From positions 1-64,000 of the forward strand of contig JAHHIF010000007.1 of NCBI GenBank assembly GCA_019358875.1: DNA of 64,000 nucleotides. The letters are read 5' to 3'. The translations under genes and the position numbers were made by a program. Below, piece after piece: positions 9,193 to 17,999 of the stretch. Every line of letters starts with the position of its first letter. Position 1 is the first letter of the stretch. Under the pieces are notes generated by a model. That model saw nothing but the letters and a program-made list of their open reading frames with translations. It had not been told where the DNA came from and made no database searches. Origin of the DNA: Symplocastrum torsivum CPER-KK1 (GTDB lineage Bacteria > Cyanobacteriota > Cyanobacteriia > Cyanobacteriales > Coleofasciculaceae).

Positions 9193-10677
9193 ATGACAGT
9201 GACCACATACAATTCTGGTCTAAAAGTCCCTGGTCCTCCTCCAGCACCAATCTTTGGGCGTGCCGCCAATGTGTTTCTCTTCGCCAAAGACTCAATCGGC
9301 TACACCCAAAAGCTCTTCCAGACCTATGGTTCAGTCGTCTCCCTAATAGAAGGTGGGGGCACCAATATCTATTCACCGCTTCCCAATTGTCCTGGTACTG
9401 TGTTTGCCTATGGATCGGAACTGGTTCGCCAAGTCTCAACCCAGCATGAGATTTACTACAAACATGCCTTATCAGGGAAGTTGTACCGCAAGAAGGACCT
9501 TTCACCACGCACTGAACCCCTGAAGCATTTTGGTGTAGGGTTATTTGGTGTCAATAGTGATCAGCACCGACAGCATCGCCAGCTTCTGATGCCAGCCTTT
9601 CATAAACAACGGATCGAGTCTTATCGCAACGATATGGTTGCTATCACTCAATCGATACTTGACCAAATGGCAATTGATAAATCTTGTGACATTGCTGAGG
9701 TAATGCGACTCCTCACGATGCGTATAGCAACCAAGACGCTATTTGGCTGTGACATTACTGAAAGCGGCGGTAATACCGGGAGACTCATACAGGATGCCTT
9801 AAGTCTATTAGGAACACCCGCGATCGCTTTATTGCCCTTTGACTTACCAGGATTGCCCTACCACCGCTTGCTTAATCTGATGGCGCAACTTGACGAAGAG
9901 ATGCGTGCGATCATTACGCGAAAACGGGCGGCAGACACAGATGAGGGGGATGTACTGTCAATGCTACTGCAGGTTCGTGATGCGGAGAGTGGTGTTGGAT
10001 TGAGCGAGGATGAACTGCTTGGTCATGTTAGCGTAATCTTTGGTGCTGGTCACGAGACTAGCGCCAATGCTCTGACTTGGACGCTGTTTCTCCTCTCACA
10101 GCACCCAGAGGTAGCTGCTGACTTGCTTGATGAACTAGAGAGTGTCCTACAGGGTGAAGCCCCAAGCATCGAGCAGTTGCAACAGTTGCCGTTGTTGGAG
10201 CGAGTCATCAAAGAGAGTATGCGAGTCTTGCCACCAGTACCGTGGAATGGGCGTGTCACCTCAAAACCAACTGAACTTGGAGGCTATGCTTTGCCTCAGG
10301 GAACAGAGGTATTTGTCAGCATTTACCAGACCCACCATATGCCTGAACTCTATCCCAATCCTGAGGCATTTAGCCCACAGCGCTGGGAGACAATCGAACC
10401 TACACCCTATGAATACAATCCCTTCAGCGCTGGTCAGCGTCTATGCATCGGTGCAGCCTTTGCGATGATGGAGATCAAAATTATACTGGCAATGCTTTTA
10501 CAACGTTACCGACTGCAACTTCTGCCCCAGTCACGCATTGATCGCTTTGGGTTAATTGTTATGGGATCAAAAAATGGGATGCCGATGGTGGTTCATCAGC
10601 AAGATCGCCAGTTTGCTCAGGGTGTGGGTGGTGTACGTGGTAACGTGCGAGAGATGGTAAACTTGTCTGAATACTAG
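9193..10677 (+). CDS. Cytochrome P450
   Basis: All core P450 motifs are present in this 494-residue protein. The I-helix AGHETS (about residue 283) carries the oxygen-activating Glu-Thr pair, ESMR is the K-helix ExxR, and FSAGQRLCIG is the heme loop with the thiolate ligand Cys418. The N-terminus starts with a proline-rich PGPPPAP hinge without a preceding membrane helix, so it is probably soluble or peripherally bound. P450s insert one oxygen atom using electrons from ferredoxin; no redox partner or biosynthetic genes adjoin, so the substrate is unknown. Start choice is supported by AAGGAG six bases upstream of the ATG. The C-terminal 30 residues after MPMVVHQ have no recognised motif. Confidence 0.95.
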   Translation: MTVTTYNSGLKVPGPPPAPIFGRAANVFLFAKDSIGYTQKLFQTYGSVVSLIEGGGTNIYSPLPNCPGTVFAYGSELVRQVSTQHEIYYKHALSGKLYRKKDLSPRTEPLKHFGVGLFGVNSDQHRQHRQLLMPAFHKQRIESYRNDMVAITQSILDQMAIDKSCDIAEVMRLLTMRIATKTLFGCDITESGGNTGRLIQDALSLLGTPAIALLPFDLPGLPYHRLLNLMAQLDEEMRAIITRKRAADTDEGDVLSMLLQVRDAESGVGLSEDELLGHVSVIFGAGHETSANALTWTLFLLSQHPEVAADLLDELESVLQGEAPSIEQLQQLPLLERVIKESMRVLPPVPWNGRVTSKPTELGGYALPQGTEVFVSIYQTHHMPELYPNPEAFSPQRWETIEPTPYEYNPFSAGQRLCIGAAFAMMEIKIILAMLLQRYRLQLLPQSRIDRFGLIVMGSKNGMPMVVHQQDRQFAQGVGGVRGNVREMVNLSEY

Positions 10678-10758
10678 ACCTCTTCCTAACCTCAAAGTTC
10701 TTGGGGGTTAAGTAGTGGTTGTTTGTGCCACTGGGGAAAATAGGGTGATGAGGGAATG

Positions 10759-10834
10759 GGGAGGTGGGCTGATGAGTGAAAAACTCCCGAAGTTTATGTA
10801 TATTAACGTGCTACTTCCGTTTCCCGACCTCCCC
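10759..10834. repeat. Hairpin-type dispersed repeat, copy 1
   Basis: GGGGAGGTGGG at the left is complementary to CCCGACCTCCCC at the right, with GTGAAAAACTCC then AAGTTTATGTATATT between. A diverged second copy lies at 12768-12823. This copy sits between the converging P450 and M61 genes and may also help end transcription. Confidence 0.6.
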
Positions 10835-10869
10835 AACATCCCAAGCTAAAAAACCTACCTTTGTAAGTT

Positions 10870-12666
10870 CTAGCGAATTGCCAACAAATCTACCCCTAAC
10901 CAGCCAGAAAACATCTGTTTTTGAGCATCCGAGGGAGATTCCACAGGTACAAGCTGATAGCGGCTGGGTCGTGGTTGTGCCAATTTTACAGGTAGGGTAC
11001 GCAATTCGTCTTGGTGGAAGACTGTTACTTGGATGGTATCACCAACCTTGTAGTCTTTTAGGCGATCGCTTAAGCTCTCAGCAGTTACTCGTATGGCATC
11101 AATCGCTAGCAACTCATCACCTGCATCAATACCTGCTACCCCAGCCGGAGAACCCGCTTCGACAAACTTGATAACCTCCTGATTGTTCTCCGTCTTCACC
11201 ATTGCACCGAAGAATGGCGCGGCATCGTCTTCCTCGAAGCTATGAAGCCGTAAGCCAAACGGTTGCAGGTACTCATCGAACGGTAACTCGTCAGTACTAT
11301 CGACGTAATGCTCAAAGAAGTCAGCCAAATCTGCCTGTGCTACCGACTCAAGCACATCCCGCAGTTGTTCGGGGGTAAACCCAATTTCGTCTTTACCAAA
11401 CTGCTGCCACATTACTGCCATTACATTATCGAGCGATCGCTGATTTTCATGTCGCGTACGGATTAGCAAATCTAGTAAGAATGAAACCATTTCCCCTTTC
11501 AAGTAGTAGGAAATCTGAGAATTATCACTATTGGCATCTCGTCGATAAAGTTTAATCCAAGCATCAAAACTTGACTCACTCAGCGGCTGTACCTTACGAC
11601 CTGGCGTTGTTTGCAAGCGTGTAATTTCTTTACTCAAGCCCTCTAAGAAAGTCTTGGCATCGTAAATCTCTGCCCTCAAGGGGATTATCAAATCGTAGTA
11701 ACTCGTCGTTCCCTCACTAAACCATAGAGACGTTGTGTAATTTTCCTGCTCATAATCAAACGTCTCCAGCGCTTTCGGGCGAATCCGCTTGACGTTCCAC
11801 AAGTGAAAGAACTCATGTGCTACCAACTGCATGAAGCGGTTGTACTTCTCCTTATTCCGAAAACCGAAACGAGGGTAAATTAAGGAACAGCTATCCTTAT
11901 GCTCCAATCCGCCGAAACCAGTAGCAGCAAGATGCAGCAAAAATAGATAACGCTCATAGGGCAAACCCCCATACAAGTCGGCTTCGACCTCAATAATTTT
12001 TTTTGTATCCGCAATAATGCGATCGGGGTCAGCGTTGCCTTTTCCCCAGATTGCGAGTTGATGCGGTTTCTCTAGCACTTCAAAGTCATATAGTTGCGCT
12101 TGACCAATTTCAAACGGACTATCTACCAACGTGTCAAAGTCTTTTGCCTCAAATGTATTAGTTTCTCCTGAAACAGTTAGTAGAGGTGTTGTTACACACC
12201 AATCCGGTTTAGGAGGCACAATCGTTACCCGACTCGGTTGTTGCTGAAAGCCAGGAATGAAGAAGAACAATGCCGCCCCATTAAAATAGCCATGAGTCGC
12301 ATCTAGGTGATTTGTCCGCACGGACAATTCATTGGCAAACACCCTATAAGATACCGTTATTTCTGAAGCATTCTCTGTCTCAACTTGCCAGTGATTTTTG
12401 CCCAGTTTGAGCCAAGGCAATGGCTGTCCTTTTTCAGCCGCCTTAGCGGAGAAATCCTGGAGATGTTTAGCATACTCCCGCACTAGGTAAGAGCCTGGAG
12501 TCCAAACTGGCATTTTCAAGTCCAGTACTGATTCCTGCCAACCTTGCACAGTCAGCGTCACCTCAAACAGGTGCGATTCGGGTTGTGGCATTGCCACTTG
12601 GTAGGAAATTACTGGTACAGTGCTAGGTACCCCAGTGGGGCGAACGGTTGTTGCTTCAGTCTTCAT
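10870..12666 (-). CDS. M61 family metallopeptidase (glycyl aminopeptidase-like) with PDZ domain
   Basis: The 598-residue protein has the M61 layout. A beta-rich N-terminal domain (TPGSYLVREYAKHLQ, the family hallmark) is followed by a catalytic domain with zinc motif HEFFH (about residue 283) in HEFFHLWNVKRIRP and the downstream Glu in LWFSEGTTSYYDL. A C-terminal PDZ domain spans about residues 480-570 (AGSPAGVAGIDAGDELLAID). Family members cleave N-terminal glycine or alanine peptides, and PDZ domains recognise C-termini. No signal peptide is seen, so it is likely cytosolic. It is flanked by two copies of the same hairpin repeat. All catalytic residues look present. Confidence 0.93.
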   Translation of the reverse strand: MKTEATTVRPTGVPSTVPVISYQVAMPQPESHLFEVTLTVQGWQESVLDLKMPVWTPGSYLVREYAKHLQDFSAKAAEKGQPLPWLKLGKNHWQVETENASEITVSYRVFANELSVRTNHLDATHGYFNGAALFFFIPGFQQQPSRVTIVPPKPDWCVTTPLLTVSGETNTFEAKDFDTLVDSPFEIGQAQLYDFEVLEKPHQLAIWGKGNADPDRIIADTKKIIEVEADLYGGLPYERYLFLLHLAATGFGGLEHKDSCSLIYPRFGFRNKEKYNRFMQLVAHEFFHLWNVKRIRPKALETFDYEQENYTTSLWFSEGTTSYYDLIIPLRAEIYDAKTFLEGLSKEITRLQTTPGRKVQPLSESSFDAWIKLYRRDANSDNSQISYYLKGEMVSFLLDLLIRTRHENQRSLDNVMAVMWQQFGKDEIGFTPEQLRDVLESVAQADLADFFEHYVDSTDELPFDEYLQPFGLRLHSFEEDDAAPFFGAMVKTENNQEVIKFVEAGSPAGVAGIDAGDELLAIDAIRVTAESLSDRLKDYKVGDTIQVTVFHQDELRTLPVKLAQPRPSRYQLVPVESPSDAQKQMFSGWLGVDLLAIR

Positions 12667-12767
12667 TTAGCAATTAGCTTTATAGCGATTAAGCTTTTAG
12701 ATTAGCTAATTGTGGGGGTGGGGGGGAATTCTCAAGAGTAGGTTTCTAATAAACGCCCTCAATTTCA

Positions 12768-12823
12768 GGGGGAGATGAGGTGAAAAACTCCAAAGTTTAT
12801 GTGTATTGCCTCCTTATCTCCCC
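12768..12823. repeat. Hairpin-type dispersed repeat, copy 2
   Basis: GGGGGAGATGAGG and CCTCCTTATCTCCCC form the stem, and the loop shares GTGAAAAACTCC and AAAGTTTATGTGTATT with the copy at 10759. It lies six bases past the stop codon of the Crp-family gene and just upstream of the M61 gene, so it may act as a terminator. Confidence 0.6.
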
Positions 12824-12828
12824 AACGC

Positions 12829-13512
12829 CTAAACTCGTCCTGCTAGATGAGTCAACTGCTTAATATTAATCAGGTAGAGTGTCTGTTTTTGGGTATCACG
12901 TTTAATCCAGCCTTTACTTTCAAGCTTTTCCATGATTTTGCCAGTATCTTCAGCACTGATATCTGTGATATCTGCCAAATCCTTGTAGGGAATGTTATAG
13001 ATTTCCATCCCCCGCTCAGTAGGTTGACCATAGTTTTCTGCCAAGCCAACCAGTGTACCCACTAACTTCACAGCAGGCGGCTGATGCCGTCGTTGAAAGC
13101 GGAGATTTGTCTGACGTAGCCGCCGCACCATCAGTTGCAACATCCGGTGGTGCAATTGCGGGTCTTTGAAGAGGGTTTGAATAAAGCGCTGAGCAGAAAC
13201 GCTTAGTAACTGTACGTCAGATAAGGCAATGACATCGTTTGAGCGGGGAGACTCATCGAGGATTGCCATTTCACCGAAAAAATCACCCCGACCCAAAATC
13301 GCCATCGTAACAACGTTATCTCCATAGAGGCGCCGAACTTTGACCCAGCCGGAGACAACAAAGTAAACGGCGTTTCCCCAGGCATCTTCCATTAAGACAG
13401 CTCTATCTGATGGGTACTCGTGTTCGACGACAACAGACAGGAGCCATTCTAATGTCTCTGGGTTAGCTGTGTTAAATAGTGGGAAAAGCTCATTAAAAGC
13501 TTTAGTCTGCAT
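12829..13512 (-). CDS. Crp/Fnr-family transcription regulator
   Basis: This 227-residue protein has an N-terminal cyclic-nucleotide-binding beta-barrel (residues about 20-130). Its phosphate-binding cassette region is FFGEMAILDESPRSNDVIA; GEMA-x8-RS is close to the GE(L/M)A...R(S/T) pattern of cAMP-binding members. A long dimerisation helix follows, then a winged helix-turn-helix in the last about 70 residues (YKDLADITDISAEDTGKIME, wing in LESKGWIKRDTQKQTLYLI). Such proteins bind palindromic DNA as dimers and respond to cAMP or other ligands. The insertion of a group II intron 140 bases upstream of its start could separate it from its original promoter. Confidence 0.9.
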   Translation of the reverse strand: MQTKAFNELFPLFNTANPETLEWLLSVVVEHEYPSDRAVLMEDAWGNAVYFVVSGWVKVRRLYGDNVVTMAILGRGDFFGEMAILDESPRSNDVIALSDVQLLSVSAQRFIQTLFKDPQLHHRMLQLMVRRLRQTNLRFQRRHQPPAVKLVGTLVGLAENYGQPTERGMEIYNIPYKDLADITDISAEDTGKIMEKLESKGWIKRDTQKQTLYLINIKQLTHLAGRV

Positions 13513-13691
13513 GAAAAGTCTTTAAAGATAAAAATCTGAGGATGCAAAAACCGTGATAGTCCGAGACTCGTGTGACGCTTTAGAAGATTCCAGCTTGGCA
13601 TTGGCTGCGTCTATAACCAACTAAAGATAGCTGAGCTAAGGGGCTATTACCATTAAACTCAGCGAGACTGTCACCAGCCCCGCTGGTCTTC

Positions 13692-13726
13692 AAAACCGTG
13701 CGTGAAAGTTTCCCTTCACACGGCTC
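13692..13726 (-). ncRNA. Group II intron domain V
   Basis: Read on the minus strand, this 35-nt hairpin starts GAGCCGTGTGAAGGGAAACT and ends TCACGCACGGTTTT. A GAGCCG/CGGTTT basal stem, internal bulge and GAAA-type loop form the catalytic core of group II introns. It lies 19 bases downstream of the maturase stop, as expected. Confidence 0.88.
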
Positions 13727-13745
13727 CTTGATAATTTGGTGTCTG

Positions 13746-15575
13746 TCACACACACCTCATTGCCCATTTCCCATTGACCATTTCTAGCTTTCTGGGGGGC
13801 TTAGGCTCGGCACTGTTACAGCCGGATTTGTTGCCGGGACTGCCATCGCTGGCTGTCTTTATATCGTGGCAATGTCTGTGAAGGAGTTGCCAATTATCGT
13901 ATTTATCCTTTCCACCTTTCGATTTCGGGATTTTATGGTTAATCTCCATCACCTCTTCCTCGCGGAAGTATAAGTTGCACCGGGCGCATTTCCCTTTTTG
14001 TTTCTTCAAGAGCATTGCTACTCTCGTTGGCATCTCAGGGTTTTCACCTTTTCTTTTGCTCCAATAGACTAGGTTTCCGTCGTATGGAGACGCTTCGCCT
14101 TTAACTTTTACATGACGAACTATAGGAGTTTTGGCATGGTCAAGTAACCGGAGAGGGTTATTTCCCTCCCTGGTCGCGAAGACCCAGTTATCGCCGCCTA
14201 TGGTTATCCAATAGCGCTTAACCACATCCCCCATGTTCTTTTTGGGGTGGCGGCGTTTTGCCCAAGCACGAAGCTTTTGGTACATGAGGTTATCTAATTC
14301 TGCGTAAGTTACCTTGCTTACCACAGTTGAGTAGTAATTAGCCCAACCCCTAATGATTGGATTGAGATGTTTAATAAGCGCCGATTGGGGCGCTGCCTTA
14401 TGGCGGCTAATTACGTCCGCAATTTTGTCGTAATGTACCTTTACTTTCTCTTTACTTGGGGTGATGATGGTTTTAATGCCAAGTAATTCTCCGTGTGTAC
14501 TTTTACCTGTGTGGTATTTACCTACAGGGAATTGGCGTATGTTGAAGCCGAGGAAGTTAAATCCCGGCTTCTCATTTTCCACCGGATTAAGGGTGTGAGC
14601 CAATCGGGTCTTACTGGGTTTTAATTCCAAACCCATGTCTTTTAACCAGTCAGAGATAATCACCTGACATCCTTGGACTACGGTTATGTCTTCGTGGAGA
14701 ATGACGAAGTCGTCGGCGTATCGGATAAGACTTACGCTGAATTTTCTATTAATTAGGCTTATACCCAACTTTAGTGACCCAACATATTCTTTTATCCGTT
14801 CTTCCATCCCGTGGAGGGCAATATTGGCAAGTAGTGGCGATATGACGCCACCTTGCGGTGTACCCTCGGATGTGGGAAACAGCTCTTTGCCATCCATTAC
14901 TCCCGCTTTTAACCAAGACCTGACTTGCCGTCTTAGGGTGGGGAATGTATTTAATTTTGCGAGCAGTTTCTCCTGGTTGATGCGGTCAAAACATTTTGCA
15001 ATGTCTGCGTCAAGCACGTATTTCGATTTGACGTTGATTGCCTTGAAAATTGCTCCAATCGCATCGTGACATGAGCGTCCTGGTCTGAACCCGTAACTGT
15101 TAGGTTCAAATCGCGCTTCCCATTCTGGCTCTAAAGCCAGTTTGACTAACGCTTGCAAGGCGCGGTCTTTCATTGTAGGTATTCCCAAGGGTCGTTTCTC
15201 TTCCGTTCCGGGTTTTGGAATCCATACTCTCCGGGTTGGACTTGCCTTGGTTCCCAGGTGCAATTTATTTACAAGTTCAAGACGTTGCTTTGGGGTCAGG
15301 CTTTTCAGCCCATCCACACCTGCCGTCTTTTTCCCTTGGTTATCCTGAGTCACTCTACGAACCGCCAATGCACTTGCTGACCAGGATTTCATCAGCATCT
15401 TTTGGAGTTTGCGAAGTGCTTTGATATCGCCACGATTAGAGGCTTGATAGATTCGCTTTTGGAGCTTATACACTCGTTTTTCCAGCTTTCGCCAGTCTAT
15501 CGAGCGCCATTCCACCATCAGTTGTTGAGACTGTGTTTTAGACATATTTACTCTTACTTGGACTCTATCTTCCAA
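13746..15575 (-). CDS. ltrA: Group II intron reverse transcriptase/maturase with HNH endonuclease
   Basis: This 609-residue protein has an N-terminal RT-0 region (QKRIYQASNRGDIKALRKLQ) and RT domains with RPLGIPTMKDRA, SYGFRPGRSCHDA, GTPQGGVISPLLANI and the active-site box YADDF. Thumb/domain X contains GWANYYSTVVSK. A C-terminal HNH domain has two CxxC pairs (CARC and later HRHC) around INHKIPKSKGGKDKYDN. It splices the intron RNA and copies it into DNA target sites. No stop or frameshift is seen, so the intron may be active. The ATG ten codons downstream (15545, MSKTQSQQL) is an equally good start and is the usual N-terminus in related enzymes. Confidence 0.93.
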   Translation of the reverse strand: MEDRVQVRVNMSKTQSQQLMVEWRSIDWRKLEKRVYKLQKRIYQASNRGDIKALRKLQKMLMKSWSASALAVRRVTQDNQGKKTAGVDGLKSLTPKQRLELVNKLHLGTKASPTRRVWIPKPGTEEKRPLGIPTMKDRALQALVKLALEPEWEARFEPNSYGFRPGRSCHDAIGAIFKAINVKSKYVLDADIAKCFDRINQEKLLAKLNTFPTLRRQVRSWLKAGVMDGKELFPTSEGTPQGGVISPLLANIALHGMEERIKEYVGSLKLGISLINRKFSVSLIRYADDFVILHEDITVVQGCQVIISDWLKDMGLELKPSKTRLAHTLNPVENEKPGFNFLGFNIRQFPVGKYHTGKSTHGELLGIKTIITPSKEKVKVHYDKIADVISRHKAAPQSALIKHLNPIIRGWANYYSTVVSKVTYAELDNLMYQKLRAWAKRRHPKKNMGDVVKRYWITIGGDNWVFATREGNNPLRLLDHAKTPIVRHVKVKGEASPYDGNLVYWSKRKGENPEMPTRVAMLLKKQKGKCARCNLYFREEEVMEINHKIPKSKGGKDKYDNWQLLHRHCHDIKTASDGSPGNKSGCNSAEPKPPRKLEMVNGKWAMRCV

Positions 15576-16327
15576 ATCACCGTGGGAACGTCAGCATATC
15601 CAGGGCATTACCCCTAGCATTCGCTTCTTTCCCAATCTTTCCTGCCCGTTGTATGCGGTTAGCACCTGCTCTCAGTATTCGACCTCCGAGAGAACATACG
15701 GGAGGTTACTTCGTTCCGAATGACCATACTATGTACCTTTAGAGTGACACTGTTCGCCGGGTTTTAAGGGAAGTGCTTGTTAGTCGAGTAGCAAATCGCC
15801 AACTCCCTATCCTTAACCTTTTTTGGTTCCAGCCTGTCAGCCTTATTTGGCTGGTTTGGAATAACGACGATTCAATCGTGTCTTCAAGCCGAGGCATTTA
15901 CTCATGTGTACTTTGCTCGATGGGTACCGGATTAGGCTTCCAGTATTGCCACCTTTTCGCCCCGCTTCAGGCGTTGATGGCTAGTCGCAAACCTGGGGGT
16001 GATGCTTTCACTCCTGCACCTGGAGGGAGGGTCTTGCACCCTCATGGTCATTCAGTTATCGTGGTTCTGATGGCTTGCGCCTCATTTACCAATCCCGTCA
16101 TCCCTAAGTATTCCTACTTATTTCGACGGAACGAATCGCACTCCTACGCTTCCCATTACACCACACCAGGCATAGTAGTACTCAATTTTCCTGTGGTCGG
16201 TCACGTTGTCTGTAATTTTTGAGCAGTTGTTTAGCAGTAGGATTACAGCGGTGATGCGGTTAGCATAAGGAGTTCGTATTGTTCGTATTAAAAAAGCGAT
16301 CGCATATATCCAATCACCCCACTAGCC

Positions 16328-17125
16328 TTACAACTTGATTGCCATCACTCGAATTCGCTTGTAGTCAGCAAACCAAGTTCCCTCCTGATACAACGTTGGA
16401 CGTAACTGATTTTCAATATTCACTAAAACCTCTGTCTGCTTGTCAGCCGGAATGATTTGCAAAAAGCTATTGCCAAACATTTTGATCCAATTTTGCATCC
16501 CTTGATCTCCATCATCCAACAGGGTCGGGCGTTCAAAAAGAGTAGCAAAGGTCAACTCTAATCCTTGTTGTTCCAGTAACGTTCCATATTCCCCAATACT
16601 AGGAAAATACCAGGGATTCATCGCTTCATCAACGGGATAACCGACAGCCTCCATAGCGTTGGAAATCGCCCTAATAACGGCATTAACGTTACCCTTGCCA
16701 CCAAACTCAGCAACAAAACGCCCTCCTGGTTTCAGCGCACGCTGGATACTTGCGATAACCTTTTCTGGTTCTTTAATCCAATGCAGTACAGCATTGGAAA
16801 ATACTGCGTCAAATTGTTCTTGAAATTGCAAATCTCTTGCATCCGCTACTTCAAACCGTAGGTTGGGGTAATGCTGACTTGCTTGCTCAATCATTGTTGA
16901 GGCGCTATCAATACTAATGACTTCCGCCCCAGACGCTGCAATCTTGTCACTCAGATGACCTGTTCCGCAACCAAGGTCTAGAATAGATTCTCCAGATTTT
17001 GGAGATAGCAACTCAACCAAGCTTGTACCGAACTGGGAGACAAACGAATGCTTACTATCGTAGAGTTGTGCATCCCACTGAGTCTCAAGTGAGGTTGGGG
17101 AATTGCTAGCGGTTTGGCTATCCAT
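16328..17125 (-). CDS. Class I SAM-dependent methyltransferase, trans-aconitate methyltransferase-like
   Basis: SILDLGCGTGHLSDKIAASG is motif I, the SAM-binding glycine loop. VISIDSASTMIEQA provides the acidic residue of motif II, FEVADARDLQF motif III and FDAVFSNAVLHWIKEPEKVI motif IV, followed by LKPGGRFVAEFGG. HWI after motif IV is typical of the Tam/UbiE-like group acting on small molecules. The start is placed at the ATG of MDSQTASN, giving about 265 residues, because the 18 codons upstream (from ATG 17179) do not look like methyltransferase N-terminus; the longer form cannot be excluded. The substrate is not evident. Confidence 0.85.
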   Translation of the reverse strand: MDSQTASNSPTSLETQWDAQLYDSKHSFVSQFGTSLVELLSPKSGESILDLGCGTGHLSDKIAASGAEVISIDSASTMIEQASQHYPNLRFEVADARDLQFQEQFDAVFSNAVLHWIKEPEKVIASIQRALKPGGRFVAEFGGKGNVNAVIRAISNAMEAVGYPVDEAMNPWYFPSIGEYGTLLEQQGLELTFATLFERPTLLDDGDQGMQNWIKMFGNSFLQIIPADKQTEVLVNIENQLRPTLYQEGTWFADYKRIRVMAIKL

Positions 17126-17369
17126 ACGGATTAATCTCTCTACATCGTAGAAAGCACTACCGTACCACGAGTGCCTCATGATGTTACAGGCGTTTCGTCT
17201 TCTGGACAGGACAAGAAGGGATACCCATTTAGATTATGGATTTTGACAACTTTCTCACAAAAGCGAGCGCCAATAGCTGGACTCTCACGCTGAGAGTATT
17301 GCCAGAAGCTGTCTCTTATGTTTCTAAGAAATTATGTAAAGTTTTGTAGTCAAAGCCTTTTTGTAGCTT

Positions 17370-17399
17370 TTGTTACAGAATTTTCTGGTATAGTTATAA
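17370..17399 (+). promoter_or_regulatory. Putative sigma70-type promoter of the small 66-residue gene
   Basis: TTGTTA (17370-17375) and TTATAA (17394-17399) are separated by 18 bases in an AT-rich tract 56 bases upstream of the ATG at 17456. TATAGT at 17389 is an alternative -10 with poorer spacing. Confidence 0.35.
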
Positions 17400-17455
17400 A
17401 TGTAAGGAAAAAAGAATCTAACCAAGCCTCGTTAAGGTAATCGGAGAATAATAAA

Positions 17456-17656
17456 ATGTCTACTCAAGAACAAGCTCGCGCCCTAATGATGCGTCATCAC
17501 CACATCATCAAAAATCGCCAGCAATCTATGCTTGGTCGCGCTGCCGCCGAAGTAGGCATGGAAATGGATACTGTGGACTACTGGAACCACATTCAAGGTA
17601 AGCCGCATCCTAGCTTCAGCGCTACCTATGATCGTAGTAACGCTTCACTCAGCTAG
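17456..17656 (+). CDS. Small conserved hypothetical protein, 66 residues
   Basis: The gene has every sign of being real: a promoter-like element, a good GGAG ribosome site nine bases before the ATG, and a strong terminator about 110 bases after the stop. The product is soluble and rich in His, Met and Gln at the start (ALMMRHHHIIKNRQQSML), with an acidic middle (EVGMEMDTVDYWNHI) and a Ser-rich end. It carries no known catalytic motif. The HHH cluster could bind metal, but that is conjecture. It looks like a lineage-specific cyanobacterial protein expressed as a single-gene unit. Confidence 0.75.
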   Translation: MSTQEQARALMMRHHHIIKNRQQSMLGRAAAEVGMEMDTVDYWNHIQGKPHPSFSATYDRSNASLS

Positions 17657-17763
17657 GTTGACTACCGATTGTAGGGTTCAAAGCTAGTCTCGTGGTGGTA
17701 CTTCTGAGTCATGTGTAACCCCACTGAACCTTGAACAATTCTTAAAAAAATATCAATAGGCAG

Positions 17764-17803
17764 CAAGGCGTTTTTCTTAAAAGAAGGACGCCTTGAATTT
17801 TTT
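17764..17803 (+). terminator. Rho-independent-type terminator
   Basis: CAAGGCGT pairs perfectly with ACGCCTTG, with further TTCTT/GAA pairing inside and a run AATTTTTT directly after the stem. It ends the 66-residue gene transcript. The remainder of the gap 17657-17999 shows nothing else. Confidence 0.8.
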
Positions 17804-17999
17804 GAGCAGTGCCTCAGCCTACAGAATTGAACTCTTGAACACTCCTTATATTTTGAGTAAACCGTTCACGACTTGCTCTACCTGTTAAAGCTCAGCAAAA
17901 TGACAGCGCTTTACCTGATGGAAAAGCAGCCTGACAGGACTTGGCGGATTAATGGCTGTTATTTGGTTCCTGTCGAGAGAGGAACAATCTGATCAGCTT

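Larger units (their letters stand above)
13652..16141 (-). mobile_element. Group II intron (retroelement) with maturase
   Basis: The element is on the minus strand. The 5' end is placed at GTGCGATTCG (16141 downward). It is followed by nested stems CCGTC/GACGG and the perfect hairpin TAAGTA-GGAA-TACTTA, as at the start of domain I in other bacterial group II introns. Domain V is at 13692-13726, and domain VI is the stem-loop at about 13653-13688, ending in TTTAAT. The ORF for the maturase sits in domain IV. The total of about 2.49 kb is normal for the class. The 3' end is good to a few bases. The 5' end is less sure: an alternative GTGTGG start lies about 20 bases further out. It sits between genes rather than inside one. 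Confidence 0.8.

Noticed and set aside
15773..16222. 149-residue plus-strand open frame next to the maturase
   Set aside because: It runs antisense through the group II intron domains and the exon beyond; the open frame follows from intron RNA structure, not from a gene.
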